The notes: a model not told the origin generated them from the sequence alone. A stretch of DNA of 64,000 nt from Pseudomonas mediterranea CFBP 5447 (GCF_000774145.1 NZ_KN322986.1:124001-188000), one strand, 5' to 3'. Positions 17,087 through 25,989 are shown, numbered from the stretch's first letter. Numbers and translations are program-made.

Positions 17087-17857
17087 TTAGCGAACCACCC
17101 CTTCCTCCACCAACAGCTTGAGAATGGCTTCAGCACCGGCCTCCGGGCTCACGCCCTTGAGCACTTGCCCGCCTCCGCCGCTGGCCTTGGCCGTGGCGGC
17201 TTTCATGCGATCGGCACCGCTCTTGGCCTTGATCACTTTCAGGCGCTTGGGGCGAGGCTTGGCCGGTTGCAGCGTTGCCGCCGCGAGCAACTCGTCGTCG
17301 ATCACTTCGACTTCTTCGGCATGCAAGGCGCCACGTCGGGCCGGACCGTAGGCACTCTGACGAGGTTTTGGCGCCGCGTTATCCACAGTAGCCAGAAACG
17401 GCAGGCGCACCTTCAGCCGGCGCCGTTGACCACGGGGCAATGCCTGCAACACCAGCGCCACGCCATTATCGATGGACTCCACCTGGGCCAACCCCACCAC
17501 CAACGGCCATCCCAGGTTCTCCGCCAGCAGGAAAGGCAGCATTCCCGAGCCTTCGCCGGTTTCCGCCTGGCTACCGGTAAGCACCACCTGGGGCCCCGCG
17601 TCGCGCAGATAATCGGTCAGGGCCGGTAGCGCGTCGGCCCCCGCCGGGTTTTCCAGCACGCGAAGCTCGTCCAGGCCCATGCCCAAGTAAGCGCGCAGGG
17701 CCGGTTCGGCCACGTCGCCGGCATGCAGTACTTGCAGGTCGCTTCCGGCCAGTTGCAAGCCCAGCTCAACGGCCCTGGCGTCCTGATCGGCACGCCTTGG
17801 CCGACCGGAGGTAGGGTGGGCACCGATGGAGACGAGGCTGATCACTTGAATCGTCAT
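17087..17857 (-). CDS. etfB: Electron transfer flavoprotein beta-type subunit, dgc-associated
   Basis: A 256-residue ETF beta (FixA-like) subunit. The AMP/FAD-binding fold is suggested by LTGSQAETGEGSGMLPFLLAENLGWPLV near residues 92-119, the equivalent of the family signature. The C-terminal tail is longer and more Ala/Lys-rich than in housekeeping EtfB. It starts 15 bases after etfA and is last in the dgcA-dgcB-etfA-etfB order, so it most likely carries electrons from dimethylglycine oxidation to the quinone pool. A perfect DnaA box (17379-17387) lies inside the gene. Confidence 0.88.
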   Translation of the reverse strand: MTIQVISLVSIGAHPTSGRPRRADQDARAVELGLQLAGSDLQVLHAGDVAEPALRAYLGMGLDELRVLENPAGADALPALTDYLRDAGPQVVLTGSQAETGEGSGMLPFLLAENLGWPLVVGLAQVESIDNGVALVLQALPRGQRRRLKVRLPFLATVDNAAPKPRQSAYGPARRGALHAEEVEVIDDELLAAATLQPAKPRPKRLKVIKAKSGADRMKAATAKASGGGGQVLKGVSPEAGAEAILKLLVEEGVVR

Positions 17858-17872
17858 GGTTGAATCCTTAAC

Positions 17873-19093
17873 TTAAGCCGCATCGCGTTTGGCTTCGTTG
17901 CGGTAAGCCTCTACGGCCGCGATCAACGCCTGGAGAATCGCCGCGCTGTCACCGATCACCGACAGATCCGCCCGCTTGATCATGTCGCAACCCGGATCGA
18001 GGTTGATCGCCACCACCTTGTCGCAGGCACCGATGCCTTGCAGGTGCTGGATCGCCCCGGAAATCCCCACGGCCACATAGACCCGCGCGGTGACCCAGGT
18101 ACCACTGGCACCGACCTGACGGTCCCGGGCCATGAACCCATCGTCCACCGCCACCCGCGAAGCGCCTTCGGTGGCGCCCAGGGCCGCAGCGGTCTGGTGG
18201 AACAGCGCCCAGTCCTTGACCCCGTTGCCGCCGGAGAAAATGAATTCGGCTTCGGCCATCGGAATCGCACCCGGATCCACCGCCACCGCACCGAGATCCT
18301 CGATACGCGACAGGCTGCGCGCCACGCTTGTGGATAACTCCACCGGCAACGCCTCGTGTCGGGTTTCGCTGACCGGTTCGGCGCATTCGGCGGCGGCCAG
18401 GATCAACCGGGCCAAAGGCCGGGCCAGGTCTTGCAGGCCCGCGCCGGCGCGACCGATGCACTCCTCGCCCTTGACCTGCCAGACGCGGGTAGCCGGACGC
18501 TCGCCCAGGGCCGCGGCGAACCGCCGGCCCAGCTCGGCGCCACCGCTGCGGCTGTCGGGCAGCAGCCAATGCCGCGGGTTGAACTGGTTATCCACAGCGC
18601 GCAGGCCTTGCACCCGTTGTTCCGGTGCATAACCGCTGAATTCCTCGCCGTCCAGCACCAACAAGCGGTCGACGCCGGCCGTAGCGAACGCGTTTTCCTT
18701 ATGCTCGCCGAAGACCACTGCCAGCACGGCACCGTCCGTACCGGCCAGCTGATGAGCCAGGCCGAGCAGATCGCGGTCGTGACTGCTGAGGCGTCCGCCC
18801 ACCATGTCCGGTACCACGCAGATGTGGAACGCCGGCTGCGTCACTTGATGCAACGGCAGTTGCACTTCAGCCGCGGCACTGCGCTTGGCCGTGCCGCCCT
18901 GTTGGGCGCCGCTGCGGTCGATACGCTTGATACCGTTGGGGCCGATGAAGCCGACGCCATGGACGTTCTTGCGAATGATGCCGTTGGGCCCCATCCAGCT
19001 ATGCTGGACCGGTTGCATGGCCGCGTGCAGCGGGTGCAGGCGGTTGCGGGCGATCCACTCGGCGCGAGGGTCGCGGCGGATGATGTCGCTCAT
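17873..19093 (-). CDS. etfA: Electron transfer flavoprotein alpha-type subunit, dgc-associated
   Basis: A 406-residue ETF alpha (FixB-like) subunit. The C-terminal FAD domain carries the family signature RQVGASGTWVTARVYVAVG followed by SGAIQHLQG (near residues 325-354) and INLDPGCDMIKRADLSVIGD. The N-terminal ~80 residues (NGIIRKNVHGVGFIGPNGIK) are an extension not seen in housekeeping EtfA. Its ATG overlaps the dgcB stop by one base (TAATG), which implies translational coupling. Two perfect DnaA boxes lie inside (18329-18337 and 18588-18596). Confidence 0.92.
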   Translation of the reverse strand: MSDIIRRDPRAEWIARNRLHPLHAAMQPVQHSWMGPNGIIRKNVHGVGFIGPNGIKRIDRSGAQQGGTAKRSAAAEVQLPLHQVTQPAFHICVVPDMVGGRLSSHDRDLLGLAHQLAGTDGAVLAVVFGEHKENAFATAGVDRLLVLDGEEFSGYAPEQRVQGLRAVDNQFNPRHWLLPDSRSGGAELGRRFAAALGERPATRVWQVKGEECIGRAGAGLQDLARPLARLILAAAECAEPVSETRHEALPVELSTSVARSLSRIEDLGAVAVDPGAIPMAEAEFIFSGGNGVKDWALFHQTAAALGATEGASRVAVDDGFMARDRQVGASGTWVTARVYVAVGISGAIQHLQGIGACDKVVAINLDPGCDMIKRADLSVIGDSAAILQALIAAVEAYRNEAKRDAA

Positions 19094-21042
19094 TAATGCA
19101 CCTCCGCAGGTTCACGTTTGGCCGGGGCCGCAGACTTGCTCGGCGCCGCCTCTTCGAGCAGGGCATCGGCCACCAGCTCGGCGATGTCCTTGATCATCGG
19201 CCGGGGCTCGACTACGCCTTCAAGCATGGCGGTGCACTGTGGGCAACCCACGGCCACCAACTCGGCGCCGGTTTCGCGGATATCTTCCATGCGCATGTCC
19301 GGGATCCGCTGCTTGCCCGGGATGTCGGTGATCGGCGCACCGCCGCCACCGCCGCAGCAACGCGAACGGAAACCGGAACGCTGCATTTCCTTGACCTCGA
19401 TGCCCAGGGCGCGCAGCACCTGGCGTGGTGCCTCGTATTCGCCGTTGTAGCGGCCCAGGTAGCACGGGTCGTGATAGGTCACGCTGTCACCCTTGTGCTG
19501 GCCGAGGCTGAGGGCGCCGGCGTCGATGATCTCTGCCAGGTAGGTGCTGTGGTGCTGCACCAGGTAGTTGCCATCGAAGGCGCCGTATTCGTTTTTCAGC
19601 ACGTGGAAACTGTGGGGGTCGCAGGTCACGATGCGGTTGAAGCTGTATTTGCCCAGGGTCTGGATATTGCGCTTGGCCAACAGCTGGAACGTCGCTTCGT
19701 CACCGAGGCGCCGGGCCACGTCGCCGCTGTCGCGTTCTTCGAGACCGAGCACGGCGAAATCGATATTCGCGGCCTTCAGCACTTTGACGAAGGCGCGCAA
19801 GGTGCGCTGGTTGCGCATGTCGAAGGCACCGTCGCCGACCCAGAACAGCACGTCGGTGGATTTCTTCTCGCTGAGCAGGTTCAGGTTCAGGTCCGCCGCC
19901 CAGTTCATCCGGCCGCCCGGGGCGAAGCCGCCAGGGTTATCGGTGGCGATGAGATTTTCCAGCACCTCGGCGCCCTTGTTCGGCGTAGCGCCTTTTTCCA
20001 GGGTCAGGTGCCGACGCATGTCGACGATGGCGTCGACGTGCTCGATCATCATCGGGCACTCCTCGACGCAGGCACGGCAGGTGGTGCAGGACCACAGCGT
20101 CTCGGCGTCCACCAGGCCGTTGACGATCGGCTGGTGCGGATTGCCGCCGTGCTCGCCCACCGGTTTGCCAGGATACGGGCTGCCGGCGAACTTCGCATCG
20201 GTGCCGCCGGCCAGGCCGACGACCATGTCCTGGATGAGTTTCTTCGGGTTCAGCGGCTGGCCGGCGGCGAACGCCGGGCAGGCCGCCTCACACTTGCCGC
20301 ACTGCACGCAAGCGTCGAAGCCGAGCAACTGGTTCCAGGTGAAATCCTTGGGCTTTTCCACGCCCAACGGCGCGGTTGGATCGTTCAGGTCCAGCGGTTT
20401 CAGACCAGTAGAACGACCGCCGCCAAAGCGCTCGGCACGGCGGTGCCAGGCCAGGTGCAGGGCACCGGCGAAGGCGTGCTTCATCGGCCCGCCCCAGGTC
20501 ATGCCGAACAACAGCTCCGACACGCCCCACAACACGCCGACGCCCAGGATGGCCGCCAACAACCAGCCACCGAAGTTTTCCGGGAGGATACCGGCCACCG
20601 GCAAGGTCACCAGGAAGAACGAAGCCGAGAACGCCAACAGGCTTTTCGGCAGGCGCATCCACGGGCCTTTCGACAGGCGCGCCGGCGGATTGCGCCGACG
20701 CAGGTAGACAAAGATCGCACCGACGAACATCACCGCCGACATCAACAGCAGTGCATAGCCAAGGATACGGTTATGCAGGCCGAAACCGTGCACCAGGATC
20801 GCCAGCACCAGCGACGCCACCGCACCACCGGCCGTGGCAACGTGGGTGTTGGCAATGTATTTGTCCCGCGCCACCACGTGGTGCAAATCCACCATGTAGC
20901 GCTTGGGCATGGCAAAGAGGCCGCCGATCAGGTTGACCTTGGACGGTCGCCCCCGACGCCACATGTTCACCCGCCGCAAGGCGCCGAGGACCGCGAGGCC
21001 CAGAGCGGCGAACAGCAGGATCGGAAGAAGGGTGTTCAGCAT
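19093..21042 (-). CDS. dgcB: Dimethylglycine catabolism Fe-S membrane protein
   Basis: A 649-residue protein: N-terminal membrane segments (residues ~1-20, 65-110, 130-180), then two 4Fe-4S motifs, CVQCGKCEAACP and CTTCRACVEECP, and a C-terminal pair of CCG-type domains (CYLGRYNG ... CCGGGGG and VGCPQCTAML) as in heterodisulfide reductase/GlpC-like proteins. It should receive electrons from DgcA or the ETF pair and hand them to the membrane quinone pool. The ATG at 21042 has GGGAG 8 bases upstream. It is separated from dgcA by a REPIN, and overlaps etfA by one base. Confidence 0.93.
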   Translation of the reverse strand: MLNTLLPILLFAALGLAVLGALRRVNMWRRGRPSKVNLIGGLFAMPKRYMVDLHHVVARDKYIANTHVATAGGAVASLVLAILVHGFGLHNRILGYALLLMSAVMFVGAIFVYLRRRNPPARLSKGPWMRLPKSLLAFSASFFLVTLPVAGILPENFGGWLLAAILGVGVLWGVSELLFGMTWGGPMKHAFAGALHLAWHRRAERFGGGRSTGLKPLDLNDPTAPLGVEKPKDFTWNQLLGFDACVQCGKCEAACPAFAAGQPLNPKKLIQDMVVGLAGGTDAKFAGSPYPGKPVGEHGGNPHQPIVNGLVDAETLWSCTTCRACVEECPMMIEHVDAIVDMRRHLTLEKGATPNKGAEVLENLIATDNPGGFAPGGRMNWAADLNLNLLSEKKSTDVLFWVGDGAFDMRNQRTLRAFVKVLKAANIDFAVLGLEERDSGDVARRLGDEATFQLLAKRNIQTLGKYSFNRIVTCDPHSFHVLKNEYGAFDGNYLVQHHSTYLAEIIDAGALSLGQHKGDSVTYHDPCYLGRYNGEYEAPRQVLRALGIEVKEMQRSGFRSRCCGGGGGAPITDIPGKQRIPDMRMEDIRETGAELVAVGCPQCTAMLEGVVEPRPMIKDIAELVADALLEEAAPSKSAAPAKREPAEVH

Positions 21043-21099
21043 AGGTGTTGCTCCCAAAGACCTCAGGGTCTTGCAGGTCGAGATGCCTTACTCGGTTCC

Positions 21100-21189
21100 T
21101 GTGGGAGCGAGCCTGCTCGCGATGACGGATTCAAACCCGACATAAGTGTCGATTGATCCACCGCTATCGCGAGCAGGCTCGCTCCCACA
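21100..21189. repeat. REPIN
   Basis: Main-family inverted pair, TGTGGGAGCGAGCCTGCTCG at 21100 and its complement ending at 21189, about 42 bases apart. It lies inside the dgcA-dgcB transcript and may reduce or stabilise parts of the message. Confidence 0.9.
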
Positions 21190-21206
21190 GGGTCATGTGC
21201 AAGCCG

Positions 21207-23267
21207 TTAGAAATCCTTGCACAGCCGCAGGGCGTCGTAGATCGCGGCGTGGGTATTACGCTGCGCTACACAGTCGCCGATGCGGAACAGCAGGTAGCCA
21301 TCGCCGCTCTGCTCCAGGCATGGTTGAGGCTTGATCGCGAACAGGGCTTCGACATCGATCTGGCCCTTGTTGCGCGAACCTTCCTTGAGGGCGTAGTAGA
21401 TTTCTTCGTCCGGACGCACGCCGTTCTCCACTACCACCTGGTCCACCACGCGTTCTTCCTTGGCCCCGGTGTATTCGTTCTCCAGCACCGCCACCAGCTT
21501 GTCGCCTTCGCGGTAGACCTTCTCCAGCATCATGTCCCCGGTCATGATCACTTCTTTCGGGTACATGCTGCGGTAGTAGGTAGGGAACGACGTCCCGCCA
21601 ATGGCCACGCCCGGCTTGATGTCGTCAGTGACGATCTCGACCTGGCTGCCCTTGTCGGCGAGGAAGTCGGCCACCGACATGCCGGTGAATTCGCAAATGG
21701 TGTCGTAGACCAGCACGTTCTTGCCCGGTGCGACCTTGCCGTCGAGCACGTCCCAGCTGCTGACCACCAGCCCTTCGGCGGCGCCCCAGTGCTCGTTCTG
21801 CTCCAGGTTCGGATGACCGCCCACCGCCAGCACTACCACATCCGGACGCAGGTCCATGATGGTTGCCGCGTCGGCCGCCACGCCCAGGCGCAGGTCGACT
21901 TTCAGTCGCGCCAGCTCCAGTTGGAACCAACGGGTGATACCGGCGATCTGGTCCCGTTGCGGGGCTTTCGAAGCGGTGGTGATCTGTCCACCGATGAATT
22001 CCTTCTTCTCGAACAGGGTCACGTCGTGCCCACGTTCGGCCGCCACACGAGCGGCTTCCATCCCGGCCGGGCCGGCACCGACCACCACCACCTTGCGTTT
22101 CGGCCCGGTGGATTTCTCGATGATGTGCGGCACGCCCATGTATTCACGGGAGGTCGCGGCGTTCTGGATGCACAGCACGTCCAGGCCCTGGTACTGACGG
22201 TCGATGCAGTAGTTGGCGCCGACACACTGCTTGATCTGGTCGACCTGGCCCATCTTGATCTTGGCGATCAGGTGCGGGTCGGCGATGTGGGCGCGGGTCA
22301 TGCCGACCATGTCGACGTAACCGCCCTCCAGGATCCGCGTAGCCTGGTTCGGGTCCTTGATGTTCTGTGCGTGCAGCACAGGGACCTTGACCACTTCCTT
22401 GATGCCGGCAGCCAGGTGCAGGAACGGCTCCGGTGGATAACTCATGTTCGGGATGACGTTGGCCAGGGTGTTGTGGGTGTCGCAACCTGAACCCACGACG
22501 CCAATGAAATCCAGCATGCCAGTGTCGTCGTAGTACTTGGCGATCTGCTTCATGTCCTCATGGGACAGGCCGTCTGGGTGGAACTCGTCACCGCAGATAC
22601 GCATGCCCACGCAGAAGTCGTCGCCCACTTCGGCGCGCACGGCCTTGAGCACTTCCAGGCCGAACTTCATCCGGCCTTCGAAGCTGCCGCCCCACTCGTC
22701 GGTACGCTTGTTGACCCGCGGGCTCCAGAACTGGTCGATCATGTGCTGGTGCACGGCGGACAGCTCGACGCCGTCCAGGCCACCGGCCTTGGCCCGGCGC
22801 GCGGCCTGGGCGTAGTTGCCGATCACCCGCCAGATTTCTTCCGGCTCGATGGTCTTGCACGTGGCACGGTGCACCGGCTCACGGACACCGGACGGCGACA
22901 TCAGGGTCGGCCAGTTGAAGCCGTCCCAGCGCGAGCGACGACCCATGTGGGTAATCTGGATCATGATCTTGGCGCCATGCTTGTGCATGGCGTCGGCCAG
23001 GTTCTGGAAGTGCGGGATGATGCGGTCGGTGGACAGGTTCACCGAGCTCCACCATTCCTGCGGGCTGTCGATGGCGACCACCGACGAGCCACCGCAGATC
23101 GCCAGGCCGATGCCGCCCTTGGCCTTCTCTTCGTAATACTTCACGTACCGGTCGGTGGTCATCCCGCCGTCAGTGGCATAGACCTCGGCGTGAGCGGTGC
23201 TGAGCACGCGGTTGCGGATGGTCAGTTTGCCGATCTGGATCGGCTGGAACATTGCTTCAAAAGCCAT
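21207..23267 (-). CDS. dgcA: Dimethylglycine demethylase flavoprotein
   Basis: A 686-residue enzyme of the trimethylamine-dehydrogenase/2,4-dienoyl-CoA-reductase type, oxidising dimethylglycine to sarcosine. Residues about 5-370 are an FMN-binding old-yellow-enzyme barrel (ITHMGRRSRWDG; ELSAVHQHMIDQFWSPRVNKRTDEWGG region). An Fe-S motif follows (QCVGANYCIDR and LCIQNA), with three cysteines where trimethylamine dehydrogenase has four. The C-terminal part is a nucleotide-binding domain (VVVVGAGPAGMEAARVAAERG; VLAVGGHPNL). Heads the dgcB-etfA-etfB group and lies 15 bases after the DUF5943 gene. Confidence 0.94.
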   Translation of the reverse strand: MAFEAMFQPIQIGKLTIRNRVLSTAHAEVYATDGGMTTDRYVKYYEEKAKGGIGLAICGGSSVVAIDSPQEWWSSVNLSTDRIIPHFQNLADAMHKHGAKIMIQITHMGRRSRWDGFNWPTLMSPSGVREPVHRATCKTIEPEEIWRVIGNYAQAARRAKAGGLDGVELSAVHQHMIDQFWSPRVNKRTDEWGGSFEGRMKFGLEVLKAVRAEVGDDFCVGMRICGDEFHPDGLSHEDMKQIAKYYDDTGMLDFIGVVGSGCDTHNTLANVIPNMSYPPEPFLHLAAGIKEVVKVPVLHAQNIKDPNQATRILEGGYVDMVGMTRAHIADPHLIAKIKMGQVDQIKQCVGANYCIDRQYQGLDVLCIQNAATSREYMGVPHIIEKSTGPKRKVVVVGAGPAGMEAARVAAERGHDVTLFEKKEFIGGQITTASKAPQRDQIAGITRWFQLELARLKVDLRLGVAADAATIMDLRPDVVVLAVGGHPNLEQNEHWGAAEGLVVSSWDVLDGKVAPGKNVLVYDTICEFTGMSVADFLADKGSQVEIVTDDIKPGVAIGGTSFPTYYRSMYPKEVIMTGDMMLEKVYREGDKLVAVLENEYTGAKEERVVDQVVVENGVRPDEEIYYALKEGSRNKGQIDVEALFAIKPQPCLEQSGDGYLLFRIGDCVAQRNTHAAIYDALRLCKDF

Positions 23268-23282
23268 GGCGCAATCCTCGAC

Positions 23283-23813
23283 TTACAACGGCTTGGTGAT
23301 GAACAGGCCGTCGTCGTGGCCTTCTTCGGAACCACCGTAGACCTGCTCGGCCACGGTACGGATCGAACTGCCGCGAGCAGCGAGGATCTGGTCCATGGCA
23401 CCGGCGAACCAGCCGGTGAACATGTAGTCGACCTTGCGTCCGACCTTGCCGTACACATAGACGAACGCCGAGTGTTCGAGCTTGACGCTGCAGGTACCTT
23501 TGTCGAGATCGATGTCCTGGATCTTGAACAGGCCCCAGCCACGTTGCGACAGGCGCTTCATGTAGTGTTCGAACACCGCGACGCCTTCCAGGCCGTGACA
23601 TTCGGCTTCTTTTTCACACCAGTGCCAGGCGGATTTGTAGCCGGCCTTGTAGAGGATCTCGGCGTAGGCGTCGGCGCCCAGTACTTCCTCGATGCCCATG
23701 TGGTTGTTGACGAAGAAGTGACGCGGCACGTAGAGCATCGGCAGGGCGTCGGAGGTCCAGACACCGGTTTCGCTGTCGACTTCGATAGGCAGTTGAGGGG
23801 CAATTTTGGCCAT
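23283..23813 (-). CDS. DUF5943/V4R-like protein of the dimethylglycine operon
   Basis: A 176-residue protein similar to the small-molecule-binding V4R (4-vinyl reductase) fold: EEVLGADAYAEILYKAGYKSAW, then the cysteine-bearing helix WCEKEAECHGLEG and a C-terminal EHSAFVYVYGKVGRKVDYMFTGWFAGAMD. In P. aeruginosa the equivalent (PA5397) lies in the same place between the dipeptidase-like gene and dgcA. The role is not established; a sensor, chaperone or accessory subunit of DgcA is possible. It is 15 bases upstream of dgcA, so co-transcription is near certain. Confidence 0.8.
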   Translation of the reverse strand: MAKIAPQLPIEVDSETGVWTSDALPMLYVPRHFFVNNHMGIEEVLGADAYAEILYKAGYKSAWHWCEKEAECHGLEGVAVFEHYMKRLSQRGWGLFKIQDIDLDKGTCSVKLEHSAFVYVYGKVGRKVDYMFTGWFAGAMDQILAARGSSIRTVAEQVYGGSEEGHDDGLFITKPL

Positions 23814-23893
23814 TGAAACTTGACTCCGGAAATTCGTGATGTTGCCTGCGGCGCGGGCGGCCGCAGGTAAAGGATTCAGCGATGCGGTGGCGT

Positions 23894-24871
23894 TTATTCG
23901 CCCCAGACGTCCTTGAGAACGTTCACCCAGTTTTCGCCCATGATCTTGCGCACTACTCGCTCGGAGTGACCGCGCTTGAGCAGTGTCTCGGTAAGGTTCG
24001 GGAACTCGCCCACAGTGCGGATACCCAGCGGGTTGATGATCTTGCCGAAGCTGGTCAGGCGGCGGGCGTAGCCCTTGTCGTGGGTCAGCATTTCGAAGAA
24101 CGCCTGGTCGTGACCCTGGGTGAAGTCAGTACCGATGCCGATGGCGTCCTCACCGACGAGGTTCATGGTGTACTCGATGGCCTCGGCGTAGTCGTCGATG
24201 GTCGAATCGATGCCCTTGGCCAGGAACGGCGCGAACATGGTCACGCCGACGAAACCGCCGTGGTCGGCAATGAACTTCAGTTCTTCATCGGACTTGTTGC
24301 GCGGGTGCTCTTTCAGGCCGGACGGCAGGCAGTGGGAATAGCAGACCGGCTTCTTCGACTCGAGGATGACCTCTTCGGAGGTCTTGGAACCGACGTGGGA
24401 CAGGTCGCACATGATGCCGACACGGTTCATCTCGGCGACGATTTCACGACCGAAGCCCGACAGGCCGCCGTCGCGCTCGTAGCAGCCGGTGCCGACCAGG
24501 TTCTGGGTGTTGTAGCACATCTGCACCACACCGACGCCGAGCTGCTTGAAGATCTCGACGTAGCCGAGCTGGTCTTCGAAGGCGTGGGCGTTCTGGAAGC
24601 CGAAGATGATGCCGGTCTTGCCCTGCTCCTTGGCGAGGCGGATGTCGGCGGTGGTTTTCACCGGGATCACCAGGTCGCTGTTTTCACGGATCAGTTTCTG
24701 GCTGGCTGCGATGTTGTTGATGGTGGCCTGGAAGCCTTCCCATACGGACACGGTGCAGTTGGCTGCGGTCAGGCCGCCCTTGCGCATGTCTTCGAACAGT
24801 TCGCGGTTCCATTTGGCAATGATCAGCCCGTCGATAACGATGCTGTCGGCGTGCAATTCGGCTGGGCTCAT
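23894..24871 (-). CDS. Membrane-dipeptidase-family (M19) protein
   Basis: A 325-residue TIM-barrel amidohydrolase of the renal dipeptidase family, first gene of the dgc cluster. The family's later motifs are present: DLSHVG (His), CYSHCLPSGLKEHPRN (His, Arg) and GIGTDFTQG (Asp). However, the N-terminal zinc motif, normally DGHND, reads IDGLIIAKWN, and the bridging Glu region reads FGFQNA, so one metal site looks lost. This may be a property of the dimethylglycine-linked branch. No signal peptide. It could hydrolyse or bind a betaine-related compound; function not established. The promoter region (24872-25105) is shared with a divergent LprI-like gene. Confidence 0.85.
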   Translation of the reverse strand: MSPAELHADSIVIDGLIIAKWNRELFEDMRKGGLTAANCTVSVWEGFQATINNIAASQKLIRENSDLVIPVKTTADIRLAKEQGKTGIIFGFQNAHAFEDQLGYVEIFKQLGVGVVQMCYNTQNLVGTGCYERDGGLSGFGREIVAEMNRVGIMCDLSHVGSKTSEEVILESKKPVCYSHCLPSGLKEHPRNKSDEELKFIADHGGFVGVTMFAPFLAKGIDSTIDDYAEAIEYTMNLVGEDAIGIGTDFTQGHDQAFFEMLTHDKGYARRLTSFGKIINPLGIRTVGEFPNLTETLLKRGHSERVVRKIMGENWVNVLKDVWGE

Positions 24872-25105
24872 CAGGCAGTCCCCTTTTATCGGATTTCATG
24901 CGCCGAATCGTCTGCCGGCGCTTTGGGGCCAGCATATGCCTGAGGGCCGTGGCGACCCGGTGCAAAAACGACAGGGGAATTGCCGAAAGCGTCAATACGC
25001 GACAAAGGGCTGCGCGAGGCCCACCCTCGCCGTCTGTTCTTTGCCCGGCGCTTGCGCCAGAATCCGCTGCATCACTGGTTTTCACTGGACTTGAGCGGCA
25101 ACGCA
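24872..25105. promoter_or_regulatory. Divergent dgc-operon/LprI-like control region
   Basis: 234 bases between divergent genes. GbdR is expected to act here on the dgc side by analogy. CGAC occurs at 24953, 24969 and 25000, but the spacing is irregular, so I do not place an operator. No terminator-like structure. Confidence 0.3.
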
Positions 25106-25507
25106 ATGAAATCAATCTTCCTGGCTTTGGCACTGATCAGCACTGTCGCCCACGCGACCGAAGACACCGAACAGAACCCCTGCGACGCCGTCGAAAACGA
25201 CGTCCAGACCCTCGCCTGCTCCGCCTACGGCAAGACGGCCGCCGAACAGCTGCTGAGCGAAAACCTGCAAAGCCTCAACGAACGCCTGCAGACCCGCTAC
25301 GGCAGCGACAAGGCCCAGCTCAACGACATCACCGCCAGGATCAAGGCCGCCCAGCAACTGTGGCAGAAACAGCGCGATGCCGACTGCGCCATCGCCGCCT
25401 TCCCGGCCAAGCCGGGCAGCGAAGCGTACAAGATTGCTGAAAACGACTGCATGGCCCAGGTGAGCGATGATCGGTCGGAGTTTTTGGAGTCGATCGGGCA
25501 GGAGTGA
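25106..25507 (+). CDS. LprI-like (DUF1311) periplasmic protein
   Basis: A 133-residue secreted protein with a Sec signal peptide (MKSIFLALALISTVAHATED, cleavage after AHA likely). The mature part has four cysteines (NPCD, LACSAYG, ADCAIAAF, NDCMAQ) and the helical LQSLNERLQTRYG ... AQQLWQKQRDADC pattern of the LprI/DUF1311 family, some members of which inhibit lysozyme. I chose the ATG at 25106 because the signal peptide begins there; an open frame runs further upstream without one. The ribosome site is weak. It stands alone. Confidence 0.8.
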   Translation: MKSIFLALALISTVAHATEDTEQNPCDAVENDVQTLACSAYGKTAAEQLLSENLQSLNERLQTRYGSDKAQLNDITARIKAAQQLWQKQRDADCAIAAFPAKPGSEAYKIAENDCMAQVSDDRSEFLESIGQE

Positions 25508-25547
25508 TGACGGGGCAATATCCAGACACCGTTCATGCATTGGCGTC

Positions 25548-25601
25548 TGAAAAAATATAAGTCAGGATTCGCAAATCTTATAAAAGACTTATATTTTTTC
25601 A
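25548..25601. promoter_or_regulatory. AT-rich inverted repeat before the Xre-type gene
   Basis: Perfect 16-base arms TGAAAAAATATAAGTC (25548-25563) and GACTTATATTTTTTCA (25586-25601) separated by 22 bases, ending 24 bases before the start of the HTH gene. It is a likely operator for self-regulation; it also ends in a T-run and could terminate the LprI-like transcript. Confidence 0.65.
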
Positions 25602-25625
25602 TGAACGCTATTTACTGGACACGCG

Positions 25626-25949
25626 ATGAACGTACCTACTGATATTCAGATCATCAACGATGCCGAGGGAAATCCAGAATTTGTGGTGATTCCATACGCA
25701 CAGTACGTTGCACAAAAACTGGAGCCGGAGCTGATTCCCCATGAGGTGGCCAGCCGAATCGTAGACGGCGCAACCCCCATCCGTGCCTGGCGCGAACATC
25801 TGAACCTGACCCAGGACGACGTTGCCAGGCGCCTGGGCATCTCGCAACCGGCCTTCGCCCAGCAGGAGTCCGTTGCAAAACCCCGCCGGGCCACTCGCGA
25901 GAAAATCGCCGCGGCATTTGGTATCCATGCCGATCAGCTTGAGTTGTAA
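25626..25949 (+). CDS. Xre-family HTH protein, antitoxin-like
   Basis: A 107-residue protein with an N-terminal antitoxin-type segment (IQIINDAEGNPEFVVIPYAQYV, the beginning typical of chromosomal type II antitoxins) and a C-terminal Xre helix-turn-helix (LTQDDVARRLGISQPAFAQQE, residues ~62-82). No toxin gene lies on either side: 118 bases separate it from the LprI-like gene and the next gene is a membrane protein. It is thus a solitary antitoxin-like regulator that probably binds the inverted repeat at 25548-25601. Confidence 0.85.
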   Translation: MNVPTDIQIINDAEGNPEFVVIPYAQYVAQKLEPELIPHEVASRIVDGATPIRAWREHLNLTQDDVARRLGISQPAFAQQESVAKPRRATREKIAAAFGIHADQLEL

Positions 25950-25989
25950 CCCCACGTCATCTTGCAGGAAGGGCAGTTCACATCCCGCC

